DNA of 64,000 nt from Platerodrilus igneus (Eukaryota; Arthropoda; Insecta; Coleoptera; Lycidae): contig JARFIW010001345.1 of assembly GCA_036346225.1 (NCBI GenBank), positions 434,001 through 498,000 of the forward strand. The letters are read 5' to 3'. Shown piece by piece: positions 55,458-64,000 of this stretch. The position numbers and the translations under genes were made by a program. The notes beneath the pieces are model-generated. The model did not search any database. It was not told the DNA's origin and saw nothing but the letters and a program-made list of their open reading frames with translations. Position 1 is the stretch's first letter. Every line of letters begins with the position of its first letter.

Positions 55458-58416
55458 TATATAATATATAAAACTCAGTTTTGAATAACTTAAATTAATT
55501 TCACGTTCCTACACTACAAGAAATTTAAATTCTGGTATGATAAAGGATCTAACCCCATTTGGCGATATACTAAAGAATAGTCAATGTAGTAGACAATAGA
55601 TTTTAAAGTTCTAATGTTTTATTGATACCTTTTTCATAAAGAAAGTAAGATAAATCCGTCATGTAATGCTTATGGTTCAGATCTGAACAATACGCAAATA
55701 TTTGAACCTAAATTCACAATATGTTAAAAATATATGCATAACGTATTCCCATCCTACCAAAAATGCTTGATCTATTTTTATTGTAAATACTTTAAAACAT
55801 TCTAGTTATGCTTATTTGTAGAGAAATGGAAATGTAATTTTCGTTGTTCAATCTCGTGATATCAGTATGTAACCGTAGTAAAAATATTGTGAACAGATGA
55901 TAAAATTTCCAAAAAGAGTTATAAAGTTAACTACAAAACCATTATATTAAAAACAATGAGTAGTTATTCCCATAACAAGTAGAATGCCCATGTTGATATG
56001 CGTTTAAGTATACATGGTCCGTATATTTACACTTTAGGTTATTTTCCCTTTGGACAAATATCTTTTTAATTAACACTTACAGAGTAGTGTTTGCATACCT
56101 ATGTGCACCTTTTCTTTCGGGTTCCTCAACGAGTGTATTTCAACTTAAGCATTTACGCTTATATCCGTTATTTACCGTTTATTTACCGTTAGTCTCATCA
56201 AACTCCCCTGAAGGTAGAGTTCAGAGGTAGCCCGAAAGTCTTCTCAAAGTGTTTTATTGATAATTAAAGTTTTATCTTCCTTGAATTATGACTATAAGAG
56301 AAGGTACATTTGTCGTACGTACTCATGTTTTAATACAATCGTACCCATACAGTTTTTTGAACCAACGTTCAGCTTGCCACAAGTAAAATTGTAACATTAA
56401 CTCTATCATCGTCTATTTATATATTAGCATACGATAATTCTGTGTCGTGTCACTAAACTCTGTCAATTATTCTGCTCAGATCTAAAACTAATAAAACGTA
56501 TATAGAAAACGTACACTTCTAATCATCACCGCAATAACTCAACAACGTCATTGAGATTACATTGCTGCGCAAACTGACAATTTACTTTGAGTTCTTCTTA
56601 AAGTGAAATGTCTTTATAATTTTATAGCTGTTGTACTATACTTCAATATAGCTTTAACCACTAGTTAAATATAACCATTAGAAGCACGCCGTAAACACCA
56701 CCCCCCCACCCCCGCCCGCCAAAACTTATTGAAACTTATGTGATTGATTGCGCTTTGAATGCGCTTCTCTGCACTGTAACCTCGGTTACTAAGTTATTAT
56801 CAAAAGTTGGGGGAGGCGGAGCAAGTTAACACTTTTATCAAGGTGGTACTGCACCCTTCCTTTTTACAGGTAGGAATGGGTGTACAACAGAGTCTAAACA
56901 AAACTCTGGCGGGACTAGCATCGACCGTTTGTGGTTGCGGTAGATTGCAAAAGACTATATCTCAGCGGTTTAGAGAACAAAGTTAAGTTTTACCTAGACA
57001 AGTTATAGGGATGCAATTTAGAACGTGACGAAAGAAAATACCTTAATACAACTTCTATATTGACGTTTAGTTAATAACATTAATAAAAAATTAAATATAT
57101 ACCGTTATTTTCTTACAACCAAATTTTCATGCGACAAAAACACTAAGTGTATTTTATATATCTCCACTCTCATAATTTTATAATTTCGTCTTAGGCTCTA
57201 CCAGATAAGAAATTAGAAAATCTAAAATTATTATTGTGCTTAGACACAATTTCAAATTAACGTTCTTAAAAGGAAATCATAAATACACTTTGTTGTGTTT
57301 AACACTAGTTAACATAATTTTAATTAAACATTTAAATTGAACATAACCTCAAAATCCACAAAAAAGGGTTCATTAAAACTTCTTTGTTTACAACTCATAA
57401 GGTTATATAGGAAAGCAGAGATAATATTAAATTAGTTAAGGTAGTCGGTAAATAAAGTTATGACAATATTTTACATGCACTATTTTTCTAGATAATTGAG
57501 ATTTAAAATGTAACGCATGCACATCGTTCTATGACAAAAGTAAATAAGATAAACTCATACCTGTATTGAAGATATATGAAAGAAACATATACTTATGCTT
57601 TGAGCTTCGGCTTGTACAGAACTATAGAGGGTTCTTCTTACTGCTTGTTAAGACGAACACCATTCATATTTAGTTTGGTGTTAACCTCAAACTTCAAATT
57701 TGTAAGAGTCAAACATTGTTTGTTCCGCAGCCATATGTTTCATCAACAAAGATTTAATTTATTTTAGAAGGTACATAAAACGACAACTTGAAATTCTTGT
57801 ACGGTAATAGATAATATTTGTAAGGTAGTAAAATTAATGCATTAGGCTTAGATAGCCTAGCATGCATAAGTAAATACTCCATCATAGAATATTTTACCAA
57901 AGATATGCCACCGGAGAATATGCCACCAGAGGAACCTAGAAAATAAACGTGTTACAAAAACGAAATATTGTAATACGCCACGAGGAACAGTATAAAAATT
58001 TGTCTGTAATCAGCTTACCATTCATTAATATTTTGAATGGGTTATTCAGGTAGACTTTCTCTATACGCATTTTGCTAGTATTCTGAAATGATATTTATGT
58101 ATGTTAAGAAGAATAAAAGAAAATACACCTTTTACATACCAGGTACGACATCATGGCCTTAGAAAGGACATCTTTATCAGTAAACGGCATGTGGACAAAA
58201 GGAAGTCAGATTTCAAAAGCACAAAAATTTATTCTGGTTTTAAAGATAACCACACATTTTGAGAGAGGGTCAAACAAGGAAACCATTTTAAATGACAGAT
58301 TCATGTATACACCAGGTGTGTATTTATGGATATTTCTCAAAGGTTTACTAATTAGAAAATTACATCTGATTATAATTATTTATATTATTTATACAAAAGA
58401 AAGAATATTAAATTAA

Positions 58417-58419
<3 letters not shown>
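55458..58419. other. Non-coding stretch with a dispersed repeat
   Basis: AT-rich. No gene recognised; an 87-codon plus frame (58153-58416) with a hydrophobic end has no motif and overlaps an AT array. A repeat at 56700-56850 has a copy at 58871-59040. Confidence 0.45.
56700..56850. repeat. Dispersed repeat B, copy 1
   Basis: C-rich start, then AAACTTATTGAAACTTATGT, GATTGATTGCGCTTTGAATG and CGCTTCTCTGC, later CAAGTTAACACTTTTATCAA. The same series is at 58871-59040. Confidence 0.7.

Positions 58420-58455
<36 letters not shown>
58420..58455. repeat. (AT)n microsatellite
   Basis: About 18 AT units. Confidence 0.9.
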
Positions 58456-58458
<3 letters not shown>

Positions 58459-58649
58459 TATTATTTAATAATGCTAAAAGAAAATGTTGCACATCAAAAC
58501 TAACTTGAGATTGTAAACGGTATTAATATAAAATTAAGATGAAGAAATGCTTTTATAAAGAAGGAAGTGGGACCTCAATGTAACATGGCAAAGGAACAGT
58601 GAATTGGCATGTTACAGTACTAATGTAAATTTTTTATACCGTTTTACGT

Positions 58650-58905
58650 CTTCTGGATATGCGCTCTTTTGCGCCACCAAAATTGACGTTTGCGCTTTAA
58701 GCATTTGGCCTTGGGAAATAATTCAAAAATCAAACCTAGCCCCCCACATCGTAGATTTAAATGAAGATTTAGGTCTTTCTTGAACTTAATATGCGCTCTC
58801 ATGCGCCGTCAAAACTAACTTTTGCGCTACATATATTTGCTTAGAATAATTTATTTAAGAATGGTGTTAACTCCCCCCCAACAAAAGCAAACTTATCGAA
58901 ACTTA
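58650..58905. repeat. 132-bp tandem duplication with TGCGCT motifs
   Basis: ATATGCGCTC starts at 58657 and 58789. Each unit contains TTTTGCGCC/TCATGCGCC, CAAAA, TTTGCGCT and a downstream C run (CCCCCC). It leads directly into repeat B copy 2. Confidence 0.7.
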
Positions 58906-59040
58906 TGTCATTGATTGCGCTTTGAGTGCGCTTCTCTGCGCTGTAGTTATTTTTTATTGCACTACCTGGGTTCCAAAGTTATTCACAAAATTTCTGAGGG
59001 GTGTGGTTCAAGTCAACACCTTTTATGAAGGTAGTACGAA
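58871..59040. repeat. Dispersed repeat B, copy 2
   Basis: C run, AAACTTATCGAAACTTATGT, CATTGATTGCGCTTTGAGTG, CGCTTCTCTGCGCTGTAG, then GTCAACACCTTTTATGAAGG; collinear with 56700-56850. Confidence 0.7.
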
Positions 59041-59526
59041 TGAAAATTTTTCACGGAAAAATAAACGATATTTTGCCTATTTAATAATACTAGAAAGGCT
59101 TCTTCAAAACACAATTCAAACGCTTTTAACAAATATAACGGCCAAATTTCCTTTTAGTTAACCCTACTCGAAAAACGAAACAGTTTTAAATCTTGGAGAA
59201 GCTTTCAACACGTATATATCCAACTTTGCTGTAAATAAGAAGGTTTGAATTTTGTGTCAAAAACGAAAGTAACATGTGAATTTTAAATTGCTTAATTTTA
59301 CACGGGCTATTTCTAATATGACACACGCTATCCTTTATGAGCATTTATATCTGAAAGATTACGCTAAATTACATTTTAGCTTCTTGAAAGTTTCTGAAAC
59401 AAATTAAATTCGAAAACTATTGAATTTAAAAACGCGTCTAAACGTTGTATATTATTTTCACATGCTGAACCACGAAATAAATTACCAAATGAATAATAAT
59501 GCCCTTTTTACCCCTAAATATCACAG

Positions 59527-59528
<2 letters not shown>

Positions 59529-59568
<40 letters not shown>
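59529..59568. repeat. (AT)n array left of Penelope pair
   Basis: Preceded by TATCACAGTA, an approximate inverse of the TTGCTGTGTA that follows the right array. Confidence 0.9.
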
Positions 59569-59577
<9 letters not shown>

Positions 59578-59686
59578 ATTTTTGTAGTTTTTTCGAACGG
59601 AAGTAATATAAATATAGTTATTAGGTTTTTTGGGATACACTCGTTCGTAAAATAACAATTATCGTGTCAAATTGTAATTTATGCTC

Positions 59687-59726
59687 TGACGTTTCGGCAT
59701 GACATTTATGCCTTATTCATAGACTG
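59687..59726 (-). ncRNA. Hammerhead-like fold, left Penelope copy
   Basis: Minus strand: CTATGAATAA, GGCAT, a short loop, ATGCC, then GAAACGTC. The stem GGCAT/ATGCC followed by GAAAC recalls stem II and the 3' core of the hammerhead ribozymes described in Penelope-like elements, but CTGATGA is altered to CTATGA and there is no stem III loop. Probably a degenerate or inactive motif. Confidence 0.3.
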
Positions 59727-60040
59727 AAAATTGATGAAGATAGTGATTACAATATTTTAACAAGGTATAACTAAACTACTTACACAATTACTAATGACTA
59801 AAGTTGTAAATACATGTACTAATTAATGACATAACTATGAGTGATTGAAAAATAAAAATTGCATAAAATCAATTTTTCAAAGTTGACTATTTCTAATAAT
59901 TTAAAATCGTAGCTCTGCTGTAGGGATGTTAAAAGGAGGTACAATATGTAGATGTTATTTCTGGTATTCTTGAAATAGTAACGAACAAGATGATTGAAAG
60001 GCGACTATATTATGGATAATTTGAAGGAGATGCAAAGGAT

Positions 60041-61066
60041 CTAATGTGTATGTCTGCGGAAATGGTTATCGTTGAATTTGTAAAGCGCTGAATACACTAC
60101 ACTCAGGTTATTTGTGTCATGTTTATTGTTGATAGGATTTGATTGTTGTTTAATGTAAAAAGATTCTAAGAATAGCCTCTTATGGTAGTTGCTTTCAACA
60201 TCTAGAATTTTGGTATCTTCAAATTTCGCTATGTGACTTGTTGAATTTAGATGGAGCGACAATGCACAACTTTGTTTACCAATCCTGGCGTCACTTCTAT
60301 GTTGGATTATGCGGTTTTTTAGCCATTGCTTGGATTGGCCCACGTAGGTTCTACTGCAACTACATTCTATTTGATATATGATATTGCTGAATAATAATTT
60401 ATCTGTCTTATCTTTTAGTTTGGTAAACAATCTTCCTATCGATTTATCGTATGTACAAGCTATAAGAATATCTGGTTGTTTTAAAATTTTTTTTAATTGA
60501 GGAGTTAAATTTTGAATAAATGGTAATTTCTTGAATTTTGTAACTAGTGGTCGGTCTAGTGTTGAAGTTTGTAGGTTGTTAGAGTAAAGTAATCTTTTCA
60601 GTAGGGGTTTTGGATATGCGTTGTTTAGTAGAGTATGTTCTAATTGTTTTAAATTTTTTTTGACTAAATGTGGTTCGCAAATTTTTGTAGTCCGGTCCTT
60701 TAAGCATGTTATGGTATTAAGTTTATGATTGAAAGAATGGTTGGAATGATAATTTAAGTACCTACCGGAGTCTGTAGGTTTTTTGTATATGTCGAAATAC
60801 AAATTGTTCGTAGGAGATCTATTGACTATGGTGTCAAGGAAAGGGATACTGTAGTTAACTTCTTTTTCATAAGTAAAAACCAATTTCGAATTGAAACTAT
60901 TGAATATGTATAGAGTATATTCTATTAAATGCTCAGGGATGTAACATAAGATGTCATCAACATACTTGACTATAAAGGGAATGTCGAACGGTAATAAATC
61001 TATGACTGATTCTAACATATAATCCATTACAATTTGAGAAATAATGGGAGATAGGGGTGAACCCAT
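60041..61066 (-). pseudogene. Penelope-like RT (partial) and GIY-YIG nuclease
   Basis: 341 open codons. GSPLSPIISQIVMDYML is the conserved block before the catalytic site, which reads KYVDDIL (YVDD at 35-38). A long linker leads to the GIY-YIG domain (about 230-320: IIYQIECSCSRTYVGQ, then KNRIIQHRSD). The frame has no stop to its natural end (60041). Upstream, in the same phase, a TAA at about 61082 follows NNTYFTFNSNFYL, which is RT sequence, so the listed Met is not the real start. The 5' part of RT is missing beyond 61187. RT primes on cut DNA and GIY-YIG is thought to make the nick. Confidence 0.85.
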
Positions 61067-61169
61067 AGGGGTACCAAATATTTAAAGATAGAAATTTGAA
61101 TTAAAAGTAAAGTAAGTGTTATTAAATATTAAATTAATGGTTGATATTAAAGAATTTAAATCAAAGTTA

Positions 61170-61625
61170 CAATGTGGTAGAATAGTACAACCAGATATTC
61201 TTATAGCTTGTACATACGATAAATCGATAGGAAGATTGTTTACCAAACTAAAAGATAAGACAGATAAATTATTATTCAGCAATATCATATATCAAATAGA
61301 ATGTAGTTGCAGTAGAACCTACGTGGGCCAATCCAAGCAATGGCTAAAAAACCGCATAATCCAACATAGAAGTGACGCCGGGATTGGTAAACAAAGTTGT
61401 GCATTGTCGCTCCATCTAAATTCAACAAGTCACATAGCGAAATTTGAAGATACCAAAATTCTAGATGTTGAAAGCAACTACCATAAGAGGCTATTCTTAG
61501 AATCTTTTTACATTAAACAACAATCAAATCCTATCAACAATAAACATGACACAAATAACCTGAGTGTAGTGTATTCCGCGCTTTACAAATTCAACGATAA
61601 CCATTTCCGCAGACAGACACATTAG
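61170..61625 (+). pseudogene. Penelope-like GIY-YIG nuclease, inverted second copy
   Basis: Similarity to the left copy starts at ACAACCAGAT (61187) and continues to the stop at 61623. The GIY-YIG domain is complete (IIYQIECSCSRTYVGQ, KNRIIQHRSDAG, CALSLHLNSTSHIAKF) and open. The first codons of the open frame (from 61116) come from the opposite strand of the left copy and are not part of the domain. No RT is present in this arm. Confidence 0.82.
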
Positions 61626-61941
61626 ATCCTTTGCATCTCCTTCAAATTATCCATAATATAGTCGCCTTTCAATCATCTTGTTCGTTACTATTTCAAAAAT
61701 ACCAGAAATAACATCTACATATTGTACCTCCTTTTAACATCCCTACAGCAGAGCTACGATTTTAAATTATTAGAAATAGTCAACTTTGAAAAATTGATTT
61801 TATGCAATTTTTATTTTTCAATCACTCATAGTTATGTCATTAATTAGTACATGTATTTACAACTTTAGTCATTAGTAATTGTGTAAGTAGTTTAGTTATA
61901 CCTTGTTAAAATATTGTAATCACTATCTTCATCAATTTTCA

Positions 61942-61978
61942 GTCTATGAATAAGGCATAAATGTCATGCCGAAACGTC
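61942..61978 (+). ncRNA. Hammerhead-like fold, right Penelope copy
   Basis: Same motif as at 59687-59726 in the inverted arm: CTATGAATAA, GGCAT...ATGCC, GAAACGTC. Identical in both arms. Confidence 0.3.
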
Positions 61979-62051
61979 AGAGCATAAATTACAATTTGAC
62001 ACGATAGTTGTTATTTTACGAACGAGTGTATCCCAAAAAACTTAATAACTA

Positions 62052-62055
<4 letters not shown>

Positions 62056-62094
<39 letters not shown>
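62056..62094. repeat. (AT)n array right of Penelope pair
   Basis: Followed by TTGCTGTGTA, the inverse of the motif left of the other array. Confidence 0.9.
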
Positions 62095-62096
<2 letters not shown>

Positions 62097-62864
62097 CTGT
62101 GTATTTTTCTCCCCTCGTTGTTGCGTTATATAAATATGATATGATAACGCCGTACTCGGTGTAATAAACGTTCTACTTAACGCCACCGCTCTGTATTTCT
62201 CACTTTAATCTTTTACTTTTATTATTATGCCACGGCTAGCCTTTTTTAATCTACACAGAGTGCACAACGTTACTATGCTCAATGTTCTTTTACTCCTTTT
62301 ATGATTACCTGTTTGAATTGATAAAACGAAGTCAATCAACATTCATATAATGAAAGGAAATAATATTTACAATTTTTGAAATTCTTTAAATACGCCTTTC
62401 AATTAATTAATATCATTTGGAATATTTATCCCAAAATTTATATTCTTTTAGTTTAAAATAAAGTCACCAAAAACAACACCCTTTACAAAAAAATCTGGAA
62501 CGTTCGAGATCTCTTTATGATTTATTACGTAAGTTTAAACGCATTCAATGTTCCTGTTGACTCTTTACAAGTTTTGGATAAATTGAATAAATTCAGTATT
62601 AAAATTTAAATTGAAAAGATTCCTTAAAATTAAGTAGATCTGACCTGTGATCTCCTGATATGTTGTTTCGTGTTGTGGATCAACACCCACTTACTGTCTT
62701 CAATCGAATACCAATGCTCTGCTTTGTCGAACCAATATTTCAGTACGGTTACTCCTTGCTTTCCAAAAATCACCTAGTGCTTTATACTATATGCTTTGAA
62801 TCTCTTCCCTTAAATACCACTTGAAATTATGGACTTCGTTTTATACATTAGCAGCGTATTAGAA
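62095..62864. other. Non-coding stretch, possible LTR-like start
   Basis: Contains GTTATATAAATATG (62122-62135) and GTAATAAACG (about 62160) within 40 bases, a TATA/poly(A)-signal pair as in LTRs, but no second copy is in the window. Otherwise AT-rich and without ORFs. Confidence 0.3.
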
Positions 62865-63200
62865 TTGCTCCAGAATTATACCAGAAATATACGAAAAGTA
62901 TTGTTTTCGACGCAGATTAGAATTGTTTTATAAGTGAACCAGAAATAGTTCAAAATTTGCCTGGAAGCCGATTAGAATTCTTTTCGACACAGATTAGAAT
63001 GTAACTATAAATAGTCCAGAATTTGACTGGAGGCCGATTAGAATTGTTTTATAAGTGAACCAGAAATAGTCCAGAAGCCGATTAGAATTCTTTTCGACGC
63101 AGATTAGAATTTAACCATAAATAATCCAGAATTTGACTGGAGGCCGATTAGAATTGTTTTATAAGTGAACCAGAAATAGTCCAGAAGCCGACTAGAATTC
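62865..63200. repeat. Minisatellite with GATTAGAATT motif
   Basis: Composite units of about 110-121 bases: GATTAGAATTGTTTTATAAG begins at 62915, 63036 and 63146, each followed by CCAGAAATAGT, and in between come GATTAGAATTCTTTTCGAC and CAGATTAGAAT blocks. The unit itself is built from shorter related parts. Confidence 0.8.
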
Positions 63201-64000
63201 CTATATCATGTAAATATTTAATCTAAATTAATTAACCAATTTCTACTCGTTTTCTAAAAAAAACGGCAAAAACTTTTCATATATTCTTAACACAATTTTT
63301 ATGCAGCACTATATTTACTATATTATAAACTTTATTTATCTGACGCGTATATTTCTGGTTAAAAGTGATGTGGATTCAACGTGCTTGAAGTGAAAACTCA
63401 GCTGCCTTATCACCGGTGGGTGTTAAATAGCTTTTCCCACTACCTTTGCATTGGGTTTCCAAGCAGTTTTGCAGATTGTTGCGACCAACCAGGTTTTCTT
63501 TAATATTTCAAGCTGATTTCTGATGAAACTCCTTTGTATTTCCGTGTCATGTTGTTTATTTGCGACTTTTGATTGCCTTATTATTTGTGATCGCGGCCAG
63601 ACTTTTAACTTACGTTTGTATTTTGTATAGATAATGCTTTTGGATAATTGTACAAAAATAAATGTGCAACTCTAGTGCCGTTTTCGTATTTATTTAAACT
63701 GATCTTTGAAAGTGCGTTTTCTTATCAAAGCGCTCGTTGTTCCAGCGTAATTGCATGAAGATTTGTTGGGTTTCATCTTATCTTCTGCGTCTATATTTTA
63801 CAAACTTGTTAAAACACTCCTCAACGTATGTTTAATTACATGAACGATTATTTCTCTGAATTTCTCTGAATACGCGTTCTATTGTTAATGGATATGCTTC
63901 CTGGCATCGCTTAAAGTTAATTACGGTCTATAAACAGGGTGTTAAATGCTTGCTATTTACATAATGTACGAATTACAATATTTTTCTGCTAAATAAATGC
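63201..64000. other. Non-coding end of window
   Basis: AT-rich; no motif or ORF recognised. TTTCTCTGAA is doubled at about 63852-63872. Confidence 0.45.

Larger units (their letters stand above)
59609..62055. mobile_element. Two Penelope-like copies, head to head
   Basis: The left copy runs on the minus strand from about 61187 to 59609, the right copy on the plus strand from 61187 to about 62055. The shared arms (about 880 bp) differ by only a few bases; the coded proteins differ by about two residues. The left copy has an extra 0.7 kb towards its 5' end (RT). Penelope-like elements encode an RT plus a GIY-YIG nuclease and are known for inverted and tandem partial copies. AT arrays lie on both outer sides. 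Confidence 0.85.

Noticed and set aside
1..64000. CRISPR arrays, rRNA genes, operons, bacterial promoters
   Set aside because: The tandem arrays have no spacer structure, and everything else points to a eukaryotic nuclear genome.

Overview
This 64 kb window is eukaryotic, AT-rich and intron-poor, and almost everything recognisable in it is transposable-element DNA at different stages of decay. No host protein-coding gene, rRNA gene or convincing intact tRNA gene was found. An insect (or another arthropod) is the most likely source. The reasons are an errantivirus-type Gypsy element with an envelope gene and a tRNA-Ser-like primer site, R1-group LINEs with three CCHC knuckles in ORF1, a piggyBac element, a Tc1 element and a Penelope-like element. 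The species cannot be named from sequence alone.

Layout. 0-4.2 kb: integrase tail of a Gypsy element, tandem repeats with built-in hairpins, then the first copy of a 2.3 kb dispersed repeat (repeat A) bordered by TA arrays; repeat A looks like a long LTR plus leader with a TATA box. 4.2-8 kb: non-coding, with decayed primer-site-like motifs. 8.0-16.7 kb: one decayed endogenous retrovirus-like (errantivirus) element with two LTRs, gag, pol and env. 19.7-22.0 kb: second copy of repeat A. 22-26.7 kb: non-coding. 26.7-33.4 kb: minus-strand fossils: a small unidentified conserved-looking ORF, two parts of an R1-group LINE and, between them, a Gypsy gag-pol relic. 33.5-35.6 kb: a piggyBac element with both terminal repeats. 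36.4-42.9 kb: a Tc1 transposase split by a complete 5.6 kb Gypsy element with 0.33 kb LTRs. 43.1-49.1 kb: a minus-strand R1-group LINE with target-site duplication, inserted in a tandem satellite that still carries an empty copy of the target. 51.6-55.5 kb: a minus-strand Gypsy derivative whose gag is fused in frame to the integrase tail. 59.5-62.1 kb: two Penelope-like copies head to head between TA arrays. 62.9-63.2 kb: a minisatellite.

How the parts relate. Each element encoded its own mobility proteins: Gag/protease/RT/integrase for Gypsy, RT with or without endonuclease for LINEs, RT plus GIY-YIG nuclease for Penelope, and DDE/DDD transposases for piggyBac and Tc1. Almost all are broken by stops, frameshifts or deletions. 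The longest clean reading frames are the GC-rich LINE ORF1 (467 codons), the LINE ORF2 C-terminal part (408), a Gypsy RT-RNase H segment (371), the Penelope RT/GIY-YIG segment (341) and a Gag-like ORF (286).

The most notable observations are: (1) the LINE with an exact empty site in the flanking satellite and an internal deletion that removes its endonuclease; (2) reiterated LTR-end/primer-site modules at four loci; (3) the in-frame gag-integrase deletion derivative; (4) the near-identical inverted Penelope pair with a hammerhead-like fold; (5) a recurring CACWGCAA motif at the edges of TA arrays. All family names come from reading motifs by eye; no database search was possible.
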